A stretch of 36,104 bases of DNA from Nitrosomonas sp. (GCF_022842015.1 NZ_JALHQJ010000032.1:1-36104); one strand, 5' to 3'; numbered from the stretch's first letter, positions 8,320 through 18,124 are shown. Program-made: numbers and translations. Notes: generated by a model not told the origin, from the letters alone.

Positions 8320-8340
8320 TATACCAATTGCACTGGTATA
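8320..8340. promoter_or_regulatory. Inverted repeat in the lgt-ilvD intergenic region
   Basis: TATACCA (8320-8326) and TGGTATA (8334-8340) form a perfect inverted repeat with a 7-base spacer, 44 bases before the ilvD start. Its size and the T-N11-A geometry inside it would suit a LysR-type or GntR-type operator. No regulator gene is adjacent, so the identity of the factor is unknown. Confidence 0.35.
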
Positions 8341-8383
8341 CGCCGTGTCATAAATTGTATTTCTATCTTATTCAGGAGCAAGC

Positions 8384-10057
8384 ATGCCAGATAATAAACG
8401 TAGTCAGGCTATTACTCAGGGTACGCAACACGCACCCAGTCGTGCCATGTTGCGTGCGGTCGGTTTTAACGATGAGGATTTTAATAAACCGATTGTGGGT
8501 GTTGCCAATGGCTATTCCACGATTACGCCATGTAATAAAGGGCTGAATGAACTGTCATTACATGCCGAATTGGCATTAAAGCAAGCAGGTGCCATGCCGC
8601 AGATGTTTGGCACCATCACGGTGTCAGACGGAATCTCGATGGGAACGGAGGGCATGAAGTATTCTCTGGTTTCGCGCGAAGTGATTGCCGATTCGATTGA
8701 AACCTGTGTGCAGGCGGAAAGTATGGATGGTGTAATTGCTATCGGTGGTTGCGATAAAAACATGCCGGGCGCGATGATTGCGATTGCACGCATGAATGTG
8801 CCGGCAATTTTTGTCTATGGCGGTACGATCAAACCCGGGCATTATAAAAATCAAGATCTGACCATTGTTAGCGTATTTGAGGCGGTGGGGCAGCACAGTG
8901 CACATAAAATTGATGATGACGAATTATTGCAGATTGAGCGTCATGCTTGCCCAGGCGCTGGTTCTTGCGGCGGCATGTTTACCGCCAATACGATGTCGTC
9001 CGCATTCGAAGCGATGGGTATGAGCCTGTCATATTCTTCTACAATGTCAGCTGAAGACGACGACAAGTTAATCAGTGCTGGACAATCCGCTGAGGTATTG
9101 GTTAATGCCATCAAAAAACAAATCCTGCCGCGCGACATCATAACGCGTAAATCGATAGAGAACGCTGTTGCAGTAATTATGGCAGTAGGCGGATCGACTA
9201 ATGCCATACTGCATTTTTTAGCGATTGCGCACGCGGCTGAAGTCGAATGGAGTATTGATGATTTTGAGCGGATGCGCGGCAAAGTTCCGGTGCTGTGCGA
9301 CCTGAAGCCTTCTGGGCGCTACGTGACCTCCGATCTGCACCAGGCGGGTGGAATTCCACAAGTGATGAAAATGTTACTGGATCATGAACTGCTACACGGA
9401 GATTGCATTACGATCAGCGGGCAGACCATTGCAGAAGTGTTGCAAGCAGTTCCGGGTACACCACGCGCCGATCAGAATGTGATCCGGCAATGGGACAGTC
9501 CGATGTATGCACAAGGACATCTCGCTATTTTGAAAGGTAATTTGTCGACTGAAGGTTGCGTTGCGAAAATTTCCGGAATTAAAAATCCGAAAATTACTGG
9601 CCCTGCACGCGTATTTGAATCGGAGGAGACTTGCATGGCAGCAATTCTGGCACGCAAAATTCAACCTGGCGATGTGGTAGTGATTCGTTATGAAGGGCCT
9701 AAAGGTGGCCCGGGAATGCGCGAAATGTTGTCTCCTACCTCCGCTTTGATTGGTGAAGGTTTGGGTGATTCCGTCGGATTGATTACCGATGGGCGTTTTT
9801 CCGGTGGTACTTATGGGATGGTGGTCGGGCACGTGGCGCCAGAGGCTTTTGTCGGTGGTACTATTGCGCTGGTGAAGGAAGGAGATTCGATTACCATTGA
9901 TGCCGAACAGAGGCTGCTGCAATTGAACGTATCCGATGATGAGCTTGCGCAGCGCCGCGGATCTTGGCAACCACCGCAACCGCGTTATTCGCGTGGGGTG
10001 CTGGCCAAATATGCGAAGCTTGTGTCCAGCGCCAGTACAGGTGCAATAACAGATTAG
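8384..10057 (+). CDS. ilvD: Dihydroxy-acid dehydratase
   Basis: IlvD dehydrates 2,3-dihydroxy-isovalerate and 2,3-dihydroxy-3-methylvalerate, the penultimate step of valine and isoleucine synthesis. The 557-residue length is standard. Iron-sulfur ligands lie in [16 protein letters not shown] and [16 protein letters not shown]; the last two are the family signatures. Other hallmarks are [14 protein letters not shown] near the start and [15 protein letters not shown] with the final [21 protein letters not shown] region. AGGAG precedes the ATG. It stands alone and no other ilv gene is in the window. Confidence 0.96.
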   Translation: MPDNKRSQAITQGTQHAPSRAMLRAVGFNDEDFNKPIVGVANGYSTITPCNKGLNELSLHAELALKQAGAMPQMFGTITVSDGISMGTEGMKYSLVSREVIADSIETCVQAESMDGVIAIGGCDKNMPGAMIAIARMNVPAIFVYGGTIKPGHYKNQDLTIVSVFEAVGQHSAHKIDDDELLQIERHACPGAGSCGGMFTANTMSSAFEAMGMSLSYSSTMSAEDDDKLISAGQSAEVLVNAIKKQILPRDIITRKSIENAVAVIMAVGGSTNAILHFLAIAHAAEVEWSIDDFERMRGKVPVLCDLKPSGRYVTSDLHQAGGIPQVMKMLLDHELLHGDCITISGQTIAEVLQAVPGTPRADQNVIRQWDSPMYAQGHLAILKGNLSTEGCVAKISGIKNPKITGPARVFESEETCMAAILARKIQPGDVVVIRYEGPKGGPGMREMLSPTSALIGEGLGDSVGLITDGRFSGGTYGMVVGHVAPEAFVGGTIALVKEGDSITIDAEQRLLQLNVSDDELAQRRGSWQPPQPRYSRGVLAKYAKLVSSASTGAITD

Positions 10058-10295
10058 TTCTTTGTATTGCCGATAATTTTGTTCAAAAGTTTTAGAATTG
10101 TGCTGGAACTAAAAATTTGCCCTGAAGTCTCAGCAAAGCAGTATCATCAGAGTTTGTAGTTGGAGTGGTAAGTGCGTGAGAAAGTATAGCAACAGGTGGA
10201 ATATTAAGAATCACAAACTTACAGGAAGTGCTGCAAGTCTGTAAAGTTCGGGTTAGAATATCAACCCATTTATAATTTTATAATAAGGAAGATAT

Positions 10296-10607
10296 ATGAA
10301 AAAAGTATTAATTGGAGCAGTAGCTGCATCTGCCTTTTTCTTAGTTAGTGTTGCGCAAGCAGATGCCGATCTGGCAAAAAACAGTGGTTGTTTGAATTGC
10401 CATAATGTTGATACTAAGCTAGTTGGTCCAAGCCTGAAAGATATTGGCGCTAAATATGCAGGTCAGGATGGTGCGGCTGAAATGCTGGCAGAAAAAATCC
10501 TAAAAGGAAGTAATGGTGTCTGGGGTCCAATTCCAATGCCGCCTAATGCTAACGTTAGTCCAGAAAATGCTAAAGTATTAGCTGATTTTATTCTGACACT
10601 GAAGTAA
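10296..10607 (+). CDS. Cytochrome c-552 (c551/c552 family), periplasmic electron carrier
   Basis: A 22-residue signal peptide ends AQA, leaving an 81-residue class I cytochrome c starting DADLAK. The haem motif is CLNCH (C32, C35, H36) and the sixth ligand is Met81 (mature 59) in GPIPMPPN. Length, start and ligand spacing match Nitrosomonas europaea cytochrome c-552 as I recall it. In ammonia oxidisers this protein passes electrons from hydroxylamine oxidation (via c554 and the membrane quinone chain) to terminal oxidases and peroxidases. AAGGAAG precedes the ATG and a strong terminator follows, so it is probably a single-gene unit. The 238 bp upstream hold no other gene. Confidence 0.95.
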   Translation: MKKVLIGAVAASAFFLVSVAQADADLAKNSGCLNCHNVDTKLVGPSLKDIGAKYAGQDGAAEMLAEKILKGSNGVWGPIPMPPNANVSPENAKVLADFILTLK

Positions 10608-10625
10608 TTAGCATTCAGAATTCAG

Positions 10626-10656
10626 AAAAGCCGACGCCTAACAGCGTCGGCTTTTT
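10626..10656 (+). terminator. Strong intrinsic terminator after cytochrome c-552
   Basis: AAAAGCCGACGC (10626-10637) pairs perfectly with GCGTCGGCTTTT (10644-10655) around a 6-base loop, ending in a run of five T. The flanking A and T runs could allow use on the opposite strand too. Confidence 0.92.
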
Positions 10657-10693
10657 GTTTGCATAAAATTTTTATTTTTGTAGTGGAGTAAAG

Positions 10694-11110
10694 ATGAAAA
10701 CTCGTATTAAATGGAAAGGCAACGTCAGTTTCCTGGCTGAATCCGCTAGCGGGCATTCGATATTAATGGATGGCGCGCCTGAAGCAGGGGGACAGAATCA
10801 GGGGCCACGCCCAATGGAAATGCTGTTGATGGGGTTAGGCGGTTGCACTACATTTGATGTGGTGCTAATTTTGAAAAAAAGCCGTCAGGATATTACCGAT
10901 TGCGAAGTGGAAATTGAAGCAGAGCGCGCACCTGTTGACCCAAAGGTATTTACTCATATTCATTTGCATTTCATCATTACTGGGCGCAATTTGAATTCAC
11001 AACAAGTTGAACGGGCTATTAATTTATCATCTGAGAAATATTGTTCGGCTTCCATCATGCTCAAGCAAACTGTTAAGATAACTCATGATTTTAAGATTAT
11101 TGATGCCTAG
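10694..11110 (+). CDS. OsmC/YhfA-family protein
   Basis: The 138-residue protein belongs to the OsmC superfamily. The two family cysteines are C51 in GLGGCTTFDVV and C117 in EKYCSASIML. In OsmC and Ohr this pair reduces organic hydroperoxides; the YhfA branch is less well characterised. The PRPMEMLLMGLGG lead-in is closer to YhfA-like proteins than to Ohr. It is probably a dimeric cytosolic enzyme. It lies downstream of the cytochrome terminator with its own GGAG ribosome site, and is convergent with lipA. Confidence 0.87.
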   Translation: MKTRIKWKGNVSFLAESASGHSILMDGAPEAGGQNQGPRPMEMLLMGLGGCTTFDVVLILKKSRQDITDCEVEIEAERAPVDPKVFTHIHLHFIITGRNLNSQQVERAINLSSEKYCSASIMLKQTVKITHDFKIIDA

Positions 11111-11145
11111 TTATAAATAATGGGTTGTGCTGGGGGTTAATACTG

Positions 11146-12090
11146 TCATAGTAATCCGGATTCATGTGCTTGCTGGTCGGCATGGTAGCTGGAACGTACC
11201 ATTGGCCCACAGGCGGCATGACTAAATCCCATCGCAAGTGCCGCATGCTCAAATGTTTTGAATGCTTCGGGCGTGACGTAGCGCATGACTGGTAAATGAC
11301 CGATGCTGGGTTGTAAATATTGACCAATGGTCAGCATTTCCACATTGTGTCTGCGCAAATCGTGTAATACCTCCATGATTTCTTCATCTGTTTCTCCTAG
11401 ACCTAGCATTAGGCCTGACTTGGTCGGGATGTGAGGGAAATCGGCTTTAAAATCTTTTAGTAATTTTAATGAATTAGCATAATCAGCGCCGGGTCGGCAC
11501 TGTTTATATAATCTGGGTACGGTTTCGAGGTTATGGTTTAAAACATCGGGTGGACAAGCTGCTAGTTTCTCCAAGGCAATCCCCAGACGACCCCTAAAAT
11601 CAGGTACCAAGGTTTCAATCTTGGTATTAGGTGAGTGAGTACGTATTTCGCGGATACAGTCAACGAAGTGTTGCGCGCCACCGTCACGTAAATCGTCACG
11701 GTCTACACTGGTAATCACCACATATTTCAATCGCATCGCGGCTATCGATTGCGCCAGATGCAACGGTTCACCGGCATCTGGAGGATTGGGTCTGCCGTGC
11801 GCAACATCACAGAAAGGACAGCGGCGTGTACATAGGTCGCCTAGAATCATAAAAGTTGCCGTTCCTTTTCCAAAGCATTCGCCAATATTAGGGCATGACG
11901 CTTCTTCACAGACCGTATGAAGCTTATGTTCACGCAACAGCCGCTTAACTTCGTAATAGCTTTCACTGTTGGATGAGCGAACGCGAATCCACGAGGGTTT
12001 ACGCAACAGATCATTGCGTGATTGCGGTGCTATTTTGACGGGATTGCGCGCAGTTTTGTCAGCGCCTTTTTGCCGGGTATCAGTGGTCAT
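11146..12090 (-). CDS. lipA: Lipoyl synthase
   Basis: LipA inserts two sulfur atoms into protein-bound octanoyl groups to make lipoyl cofactors for 2-oxoacid dehydrogenases and the glycine cleavage system. The 314-residue protein has both cluster-binding motifs: C61-x4-C66-x5-C72 (auxiliary [4Fe-4S], the sulfur donor) and the radical-SAM motif C87-x3-C91-x2-C94. The C-terminal RSSYHAD supplies the conserved Ser ligand. It is the last gene of the dac-dat-ybeD-lipB-lipA run, 13 bp after lipB. Confidence 0.97.
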   Translation of the reverse strand: MTTDTRQKGADKTARNPVKIAPQSRNDLLRKPSWIRVRSSNSESYYEVKRLLREHKLHTVCEEASCPNIGECFGKGTATFMILGDLCTRRCPFCDVAHGRPNPPDAGEPLHLAQSIAAMRLKYVVITSVDRDDLRDGGAQHFVDCIREIRTHSPNTKIETLVPDFRGRLGIALEKLAACPPDVLNHNLETVPRLYKQCRPGADYANSLKLLKDFKADFPHIPTKSGLMLGLGETDEEIMEVLHDLRRHNVEMLTIGQYLQPSIGHLPVMRYVTPEAFKTFEHAALAMGFSHAACGPMVRSSYHADQQAHESGLL

Positions 12091-12103
12091 AATGATAAAT
12101 TGA

Positions 12104-12709
12104 TTATCCTTTGATAAGTTTTTCTTGTATCTGATTAGCGAGTTTGTTGCTTAATATTTCCAGGCTATCGGTAATGCCCAAATCTTTGGTTTGCGTAATT
12201 TGTAAGCCTTGATGGCCGCAGGGATTAATGTAAGAAAATGGAGTCAGATCCATATTTACATTCAAAGCGATACCGTGATAACAGAAATTTCTCTTGATTT
12301 TGAGTCCCAATGAGGCGATTTTGGCATTGCCAATGTACACGCCTGGTGCCTCAACTCGTCCTGTCGCATTAATATGGTAATCCTTCAATAAGTCGATCAC
12401 AGCGTTTTCCATGTTTCTGACTAGTTCTCGCACGCCGAGTTTTAACCGGCGAACATCCAGCAATAAGTAAGCAATAATTTGTCCAGGTCCATGATAGGTG
12501 ATCTGCCCGCCACGATCAGATTTAATTACATCAATCCCGTGACTGTTTAATAGATGCTCATCCTTTCCTGCAATGCCTTGAGTAAATATAGGTGGGTGTT
12601 GTAATAACCAAATTTCGTCACAAGTTTCAGTGGTTCGAGCAGAAGTAAAATCCTTCATGGCTTGCCAGGTAGGTTGATAATCGGATAGCCCTAAGGTTCT
12701 GACGATCAA
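12104..12709 (-). CDS. lipB: Octanoyl-(acyl-carrier-protein):protein N-octanoyltransferase
   Basis: LipB transfers octanoate from ACP to target lipoyl domains, supplying the substrate of LipA. Hallmarks are [12 protein letters not shown] (66-77), the catalytic lysine K130 in NAKIASLG and the catalytic cysteine C164 in INPCGHQG. The 201-residue length is usual. The start appears to be TTG: the N terminus [17 protein letters not shown] aligns with the family from there, and the upstream ATG at 12723 runs in another frame into a stop after five codons. lipA follows by 13 bp and the DUF493 gene precedes it by 49 bp. Confidence 0.95.
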   Translation of the reverse strand: MIVRTLGLSDYQPTWQAMKDFTSARTTETCDEIWLLQHPPIFTQGIAGKDEHLLNSHGIDVIKSDRGGQITYHGPGQIIAYLLLDVRRLKLGVRELVRNMENAVIDLLKDYHINATGRVEAPGVYIGNAKIASLGLKIKRNFCYHGIALNVNMDLTPFSYINPCGHQGLQITQTKDLGITDSLEILSNKLANQIQEKLIKG

Positions 12710-12758
12710 GCGCTGTCACTCATGAATGGAAAATGAATACTGGTTGTCGCATGGATAG

Positions 12759-13025
12759 TCATAATACCACTGAGATCATGGAATGTTCGGATAATGCCTG
12801 ATATAAAGCATCGAGTTGAGATCGGGAAGTGGCGCGAATGGTGCAGGTGAGGCTTAAATAAGTGCCATTTCTGCTGGCCTTGACAGCCGTAGTGGTGATA
12901 TCGAAATCTGGAGCATGGTATTTAACAATAGCCAATGTTGTTTGAGTAAAATCCTGATGCGCTTTACCCATAATCTTGATTGGAAAATCACAAGGATATT
13001 CAATTAATGAAGCTTGTTCTGTCAT
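12759..13025 (-). CDS. ybeD: DUF493/YbeD family regulatory protein
   Basis: This 88-residue protein matches the YbeD (DUF493/UPF0250) family: IEYPCDFPIKIMGKA at the start, then SRNGTYLSLTCTIRATSRSQLDALYQAL, an ACT/ferredoxin-like fold. E. coli YbeD sits between dacA and lipB, the same setting as here, where it lies between dat and lipB. Its biochemical role is not settled; gene order ties it to the lipoate genes. Confidence 0.9.
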   Translation of the reverse strand: MTEQASLIEYPCDFPIKIMGKAHQDFTQTTLAIVKYHAPDFDITTTAVKASRNGTYLSLTCTIRATSRSQLDALYQALSEHSMISVVL

Positions 13026-13056
13026 AACTGCAAATCGAAAATAGCTTAAATTTAAA

Positions 13057-13926
13057 TCAACTGGTTAAACGATCTGTGGTGTGCCCACGCATGTGAGTTG
13101 CTTTATATTCTTGATAGAGTGCATGCAATCGCCTGAAAAATTCTCCTGGTTTTCCATCTCCGACAGGTTTATTGTCCAATAAAGTAATTGGCATGATTTC
13201 TTTGGTCGATGACGTCAGCAGAATTTCGTCAGCTATTCGTATCTCTATTTCATGAATCTCTCTGATTTCATGGGGAATTTGATTGGCTGCAGCTAGTTCC
13301 AGCACTACATCATATGTGATCCCAGGTAACATCAGATTACTTTTTGGAGGTGCCAGCAATATTTTGTCCTTTACTATGAAAATGTTGCTGGCAGAACCTT
13401 CAGTCAGGAATCCATTTCGAATCAAGATGGTTTCGAGTGCCTGCACATCCACTGCCAGTTGCCGCAACAATACGTTGGGTAGCAGAGAAATGGCTTTGAC
13501 ATCGCAGCGAATCCAGCGATTATCATTAGCTGTAACAGCCGATGCACCACTTTTAAGTAATTCTTCAGATGGCTGCAGCAGCGGATTACTCATAATAAAA
13601 ATAGTGGGAGGAACATTTGCAGGAAAAGCATGATCACGCTTAGCCACTCCGCGCGTGATGTGCAGATAAATGTATTGGTCTTCCCCGTCATTATTAATTA
13701 TGACCTGCTCCAAAAGGTTTCTCCATTCTTCATTACTGAATGGATTCTTTAGGCGTATGCCATCCAAGCTGTGTTGTAGACGCATGAGATGTTCGGCGAG
13801 CCGGAAAGGTTTTCGTGAATAAACTGGAATAACCTCATATATGCCATCTCCGAAAATAAAACCACGATCCAGCACAGGAACAAATGCTTCTTCGATGGGC
13901 ATAAACTTGCCGTTCAGATATATCAT
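13057..13926 (-). CDS. dat: D-amino-acid transaminase, fold-type IV PLP enzyme
   Basis: The 289-residue protein has the class IV aminotransferase fold. FGDGIYEVIPVY near residue 25, PLP lysine K144 in CDVKAISLLPNVL, and TEGSASNIFIV for the cofactor phosphate are all present and closer to D-alanine transaminases than to IlvE or PabC. It would interconvert D-Ala and D-Glu with their oxoacids, feeding peptidoglycan precursors. It lies between a D-Ala-D-Ala carboxypeptidase gene and ybeD with about 30 bp on each side, so it is in an operon. Linkage to the carboxypeptidase, which releases D-Ala, fits the D-amino-acid assignment. Confidence 0.88.
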   Translation of the reverse strand: MIYLNGKFMPIEEAFVPVLDRGFIFGDGIYEVIPVYSRKPFRLAEHLMRLQHSLDGIRLKNPFSNEEWRNLLEQVIINNDGEDQYIYLHITRGVAKRDHAFPANVPPTIFIMSNPLLQPSEELLKSGASAVTANDNRWIRCDVKAISLLPNVLLRQLAVDVQALETILIRNGFLTEGSASNIFIVKDKILLAPPKSNLMLPGITYDVVLELAAANQIPHEIREIHEIEIRIADEILLTSSTKEIMPITLLDNKPVGDGKPGEFFRRLHALYQEYKATHMRGHTTDRLTS

Positions 13927-13957
13927 GCGAAATTCTTTTGATAAGTTTAGCTGGAGA

Positions 13958-15079
13958 TTAGTTTAACAACAATTTTACACTATCCCATGCTCGGCCCAGG
14001 AAACTGGCTGAATCAACTTTTTCCAAGGCGACTAATGGATAAACTTCAACGGTCTTATTGTCGAGTGTAAATTTAACCGTACCAACTTCTTGACCGAGTT
14101 GAACTGGTGCGATCAGAGGTTGTTTATACTCCATGGTGGCTTTAAGCTTGTCAGCCTGACCTTTTGGCAGAGTGAAAAAAACATCACGATCAAATCCGGC
14201 TTTCAATTCGTTCTGGGTGCCTTTCCACAAATGGATGGTGGCAAGTGAATCATTTTTTTTGTATAAATGCAGCGTATCGTAAAACTGGAAACCATAATTG
14301 AGTAGGCGCTGACTTTCCATACTGCGTGCATTGGCTGATTGGGCACCAATGACGACTGAGATTAATCGTCGTTTATCGCGTATCGCCGATGTAATCAGGC
14401 AATAGCCGGCAGTTTTAGTCCAACCTGTTTTCATGCCATCAACATGTGGGTCAATCCATAGCAACCGATTCCGGTTGGGTTGGGTAATGTTGTTATAGGT
14501 ATATTCCTTTAATGAGTAAAGCGGGTAAAAATCCGGAAATTCGCGGATGATAGCAGTTGCCAGTAAAGTTAAATCATGTGCGGTTGTATAGTGATTGGAG
14601 TCGGGCAACCCCGTTGTATTAGTGAAATTCGTGTTTCTCATTCCTAAACGCTTTGCTTCGTTATTCATGATAGTCACGAAACTTGCTTCTGAGCCTGCGA
14701 CGGCCTCAGCCAAGGCAATGCAGGCATCATTGCCGGATTGGACGATCATTCCACGGATTAATTCATCTACAGTAACTTGCTTCTTAGGCTCGATAAACAT
14801 GCGTGAACCAATCATGCGCCAGGCACTCTCGGATACCGGAACAGTTTGATCCAGTGCAATTTGCCTCTGTTTCAACGCAGAAAACACCACATAAGCAGTC
14901 ATCAGCTTGGTGAGAGATGCAGGTTCTATGCGTTCGTGTACGTTTTGTCCGGCCAATACCTGTCCCGTTTGAAAATCTGACAGCATAAAAGATTTAGCAG
15001 CCACGGAAATATCTTGTTGCTGTGCAGATACTGATGAAACAGCAAGGCACGCTAGCAATAACACGAATAAGAGCTTCAT
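13958..15079 (-). CDS. dacC: D-alanyl-D-alanine carboxypeptidase (penicillin-binding protein 5/6 type)
   Basis: With the ATG at 15079 the product has 373 residues and a normal signal peptide ending VSA|QQQ. A start 12 codons upstream is possible but lacks a ribosome site and adds a charged stretch before the signal. The serine-peptidase S11 motifs are complete: S55-L-T-K58, S115-G-N117 and K217-T-G219. A C-terminal beta domain follows from about 270, and the tail LGRAWDSVKLLLN looks like the amphipathic membrane anchor of DacA/DacC. The enzyme trims the terminal D-Ala of peptidoglycan stems. It heads the operon ending in lipA. dacA would be an equally fair symbol. Confidence 0.92.
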   Translation of the reverse strand: MKLLFVLLLACLAVSSVSAQQQDISVAAKSFMLSDFQTGQVLAGQNVHERIEPASLTKLMTAYVVFSALKQRQIALDQTVPVSESAWRMIGSRMFIEPKKQVTVDELIRGMIVQSGNDACIALAEAVAGSEASFVTIMNNEAKRLGMRNTNFTNTTGLPDSNHYTTAHDLTLLATAIIREFPDFYPLYSLKEYTYNNITQPNRNRLLWIDPHVDGMKTGWTKTAGYCLITSAIRDKRRLISVVIGAQSANARSMESQRLLNYGFQFYDTLHLYKKNDSLATIHLWKGTQNELKAGFDRDVFFTLPKGQADKLKATMEYKQPLIAPVQLGQEVGTVKFTLDNKTVEVYPLVALEKVDSASFLGRAWDSVKLLLN

Positions 15080-15361
15080 ATGAATCCGCAAAAAATAAAT
15101 ATTATATCTTGCCATCAGAGAATCTAAAACCTTACAGTTTTAAAATACGATAGATGCAAGACTAAAAGACAGTTCTTAGAAATTATCATGGGGTGCGCTA
15201 CATTGGCAACCTAGCATCTTGAGCAATCAACTATATAGTGAAATTGCTGAAAACTTGTCATGATTAAAGATAGCAGATTTCTCAATTATTGGAAGCGGAT
15301 TTTATGTCGATCAAGTACTCAAGTGCATGGGGAAGGTGCAACCAAAAATTAATCTTTTTGA

Positions 15362-15658
15362 TCAACGATGATGTCCTCTGCGATGGTTTCCTCCCCGGTG
15401 GTGATGTCCTCCATTCATGTGTCTGTGTCCACCGATAAAATGTCGATGCCCTCCACCCACATGCCTACTATATCCGCCGATAAAGTGTCTTTGCGCTCTG
15501 ATGTAGCCGGGACTGATGTAATTGGGGGATTGATACCCGTAACCATATACTGTATTTCGATAATATCCAGAGCCACCATAATAAGGCGTCGCCATACATC
15601 CACTGAGAAAAAATATTCCAATTATTGCCAACAGAATGAGTGTCCTTTTTGCGTTCAT
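15362..15658 (-). CDS. Small Gly/His-rich lipoprotein
   Basis: The 98-residue product begins with a lipoprotein signal; the lipobox is LSGC (FFLSGCMATPYY). The mature chain is Tyr/Gly-rich and then strongly His-rich: 12 His in its last 43 residues, in repeated GGHRH/GGHHH units. Such a tail is likely disordered and able to bind Ni, Zn or Cu, as in other His-rich envelope proteins. I chose the ATG at 15658 because a GGAGAT ribosome site precedes it; an ATG 18 codons earlier would spoil the signal. Lgt, encoded in this window, would lipidate it. Function unknown. Confidence 0.8.
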   Translation of the reverse strand: MNAKRTLILLAIIGIFFLSGCMATPYYGGSGYYRNTVYGYGYQSPNYISPGYIRAQRHFIGGYSRHVGGGHRHFIGGHRHMNGGHHHRGGNHRRGHHR

Positions 15659-16166
15659 AATGTATCTCCAGGTTAAACCAAAGTACAGATTGTTTGTAAA
15701 AATACTTTTCATTTAAATTTCATCTGTAATCCTTGGCGCAATGCAGAAATCTATTTGTTATTTTGGTTTCAATTGTGTGGTTTTTGACCTTAATAGGAGC
15801 TGAATAGAAATCGATTTTTGTCGGAAGAGCATTCTGGTTATAAATAGGGATACAAGCAGTAATAATCCATAGATATGTGTTATGAATCAGATGGCTATTT
15901 GTTTTTGTTGACGATAATAATTTGTCGCGGTGATTGTTTTTTTGAATGTTCTTGGGCTGGATTTTAGTCAGAGAGCCAATTTATTTCATACCCTTGCTTT
16001 GCATGAATTTTTTTCTATAACTGACCGATTGCTAACAATGAGGAGTGTAGTAATTTGCTGGGGCGGTAACAACTTCCTTGGTCTATACGATACGGCAGAG
16101 ATTATTGATATTGATTCTTCAGAATATCCAGGCTCGCTGCGATTACACAAAAATATTTCCTGATAG
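15659..16166. other. 508-bp gap with no intact gene
   Basis: The region is AT-rich and holds the promoter area of the His-rich lipoprotein gene. Apart from the possible RCC1 relic near its pyrC end, I see no supported gene, strong hairpin or terminator. Confidence 0.6.
15930..16163 (+). pseudogene. Possible relic of an RCC1-type repeat protein
   Basis: An open frame of 77 codons starting GTG has no good ribosome site. Its second half, LLTMRSVVICWGGNNFLGLYD followed by an Ile/Asp-rich stretch and EYPGSL, resembles one RCC1/BNR-like repeat of bacterial beta-propeller proteins (LxTDGxVxCWGxNxxGQLGxG...IGDxExPxSLG). Only about one repeat is left, so it cannot form a propeller. The reading is by pattern only and the match may be chance. 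Confidence 0.25.
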
Positions 16167-17204
16167 CTATGTCATTTTCCAAGTTAAGTTTTCCCCGGCA
16201 TAAAGGGGGATCAATTTTTCATTTGCGAATCCGAATTTCTCTGGAACAATCCAGTGTTCTTTTTTTAGCGTGATATGGCTGCTGTTACGGGGCAACTGAT
16301 AAAAATCCGCACCGTAAAAACTAGCAAATGCCTCTAATTTATCAAGCGCACCTGCTTGTTCGAATGCTGTTGCGTACAATTCAATAGCAGCATGGGCTGT
16401 GAAAATTCCAGCGCAACCACAGGCGTTTTCTTTATTTGTTTGTGCGTGCGGTGCACTGTCAGTGCCAAGGAAAAATTTCGGATTGCCGCTGGTGGCTGCA
16501 TTCAATAATGCTTGACGATGAATTTCGCGCTTTAAGATAGGTAAGCAGTAGTAATGAGGGCGGATACCACCTTGAAAAATCGCATTACGATTCAACAATA
16601 AGTGATGCGCCGTAATCGTAGCCGCAATCGATTTGGATGTCTCTTTTACAAACATTACTGCATCCCGTGTAGTAATATGCTCAAACACGATGCGCAAGTT
16701 TGGAAAACGTTGTGTCAGAGGAGCCAGTATCCGATCGATAAAAACTTTTTCTCTATCAAATATATCTATATTAGTATCTGTTACTTCGCCATGCACCAGC
16801 AACGGCAGGTTATTTTGCTCCATTGTTTCCAATGTAGTATAGCACTTGGTAATATCGGTTACTCCGGCATCCGAATTTGTCGTTGCGCCAGCCGGATACA
16901 GTTTTATGCCTTGTATCGCTTTACTTTCTTTTGCCCGAATGATTTCTGAGGGGGATGTATTTTCAGTCAAATAAAGGGTCATCAGCGGATTAAAACTGCC
17001 ATACAATGTCTCAGGTAAAGCAGCCAATATCTGTGCACGATAAGCCAAGGCCATTTCCGTTGTTACAATCGGCGGTTTAAGGTTAGGCATAATAATTGCG
17101 CGCGCAAACTGCCTTGCCGTATGCGGCAGCACAGAGCGTAATTGCTTGCCGTCTCGCAAATGTAAGTGCCAATCATCTGGACGGGTAATGGTTATGCTGG
17201 TCAA
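16167..17204 (-). CDS. pyrC: Dihydroorotase
   Basis: PyrC closes carbamoyl-aspartate to dihydroorotate in de novo pyrimidine synthesis. The 345-residue length and sequence are those of the E. coli-type class II enzyme. Metal-binding residues are visible: H13 and H15 in [10 protein letters not shown], the carbamylated lysine in [16 protein letters not shown], His in LLVHGEVTD and FEHITT, and the catalytic Asp in LGTDSAPHA. rsmI lies 52 bp upstream on the same strand and may be co-transcribed. Confidence 0.97.
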   Translation of the reverse strand: MTSITITRPDDWHLHLRDGKQLRSVLPHTARQFARAIIMPNLKPPIVTTEMALAYRAQILAALPETLYGSFNPLMTLYLTENTSPSEIIRAKESKAIQGIKLYPAGATTNSDAGVTDITKCYTTLETMEQNNLPLLVHGEVTDTNIDIFDREKVFIDRILAPLTQRFPNLRIVFEHITTRDAVMFVKETSKSIAATITAHHLLLNRNAIFQGGIRPHYYCLPILKREIHRQALLNAATSGNPKFFLGTDSAPHAQTNKENACGCAGIFTAHAAIELYATAFEQAGALDKLEAFASFYGADFYQLPRNSSHITLKKEHWIVPEKFGFANEKLIPLYAGENLTWKMT

Positions 17205-17256
17205 GGTTTATTAGCCATCAATATAAGAACTGGATTATAGCGTAAGCGCCATTAGG

Positions 17257-18114
17257 CTATTCGGGATATCCTGCAGTTTTTAATGCTAACGCCAGTTGAT
17301 AGAGCGAATTTTTGTTTTCACCCGTGATCTCTGTTGTCAGTTTAACTGCTTGCTTTAACGGCAGTTCAAGCAGTAAGCATTTTAATGTGTGCTGTGCTTG
17401 TTCACTGATTTCGGATTTGTCCATGGTTTCTGCACCGGACAACAATAAAACAAACTCGCCTTTTTGCTGATTACTGTCTCCCTGTAGCCAGGAATAAACT
17501 TCTTCCAAAGTGCCCATATGGATAGTTTCAAATAATTTAGTCAGTTCCCGGGCAATGGTAAGATTACGCTGAGAACCGTAAACCTCCATCATGTCGATTA
17601 TGCATTCCAGAATTCGATGAGGTGCCTCATAAAATATTAATGTGCACAGCTGTGGTTTTAATTCGATTAGTGCGCGCTTACGCAATCCAGTTTTAGTCGG
17701 TAAAAAACCATAAAATAAAAAATGTGGATCTGTAATGCCGCTGGCTGATAGGGCGCAAATTGCTGCATTCGCACCGGGAATGGGAATAATAGAATATCCA
17801 TGCGCACGTACGTGTTGAACTAGAATTGCGCCTGGATCGGAAATGCCAGGGGTGCCTGCATCAGTTACTAAAGCAACATTTTTACCGCTATTTAACAGTG
17901 CTAAAATCTTATTGGAAACAATTGCTTCATTGTGTTGATGTAAGCTAATAAGCTTGGTGGAAATTGAGTGTGCTGCTAAAAAATGTCCGGAAACTTGTGT
18001 ATGTTCAGCGGCGACTACATCCACTTTTGCCAGAATATCTAAGGCACGTAAGCTGATATCGTTTAAATTTCCTATTGGTGTGGCAACCACATATAATGCA
18101 CTTTTACTCAGCAT
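17257..18114 (-). CDS. rsmI: 16S rRNA (cytidine(1402)-2'-O)-methyltransferase
   Basis: RsmI methylates the 2'-OH of C1402 in the ribosomal decoding centre. The tetrapyrrole-methylase fold is clear: LYVVATPIGNLNDISLRAL at the start, LVTDAGTPGISDPGA, PIPGANAAICALSASG, FYGFLPTKTGLRKR and FYEAPHRILECI. With the ATG at 18114 the product is 285 residues. A GTG three codons earlier (18123) is also possible. The start abuts the divergent lppC start (ATG at 18125), leaving essentially no intergenic DNA. Confidence 0.95.
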   Translation of the reverse strand: MLSKSALYVVATPIGNLNDISLRALDILAKVDVVAAEHTQVSGHFLAAHSISTKLISLHQHNEAIVSNKILALLNSGKNVALVTDAGTPGISDPGAILVQHVRAHGYSIIPIPGANAAICALSASGITDPHFLFYGFLPTKTGLRKRALIELKPQLCTLIFYEAPHRILECIIDMMEVYGSQRNLTIARELTKLFETIHMGTLEEVYSWLQGDSNQQKGEFVLLLSGAETMDKSEISEQAQHTLKCLLLELPLKQAVKLTTEITGENKNSLYQLALALKTAGYPE

Positions 18115-18124
18115 AATCCTCACG

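Noticed and set aside
9392-9979. A 195-codon minus-strand frame inside ilvD
   Set aside because: It lies wholly within a strongly supported gene and its translation has no domain; it is a by-product of ilvD codon use.
10248-10276. TATAAT before cytochrome c-552 as its promoter
   Set aside because: No -35 box fits, and the distance to the ATG would leave a leader of about a dozen bases overlapping the ribosome site.
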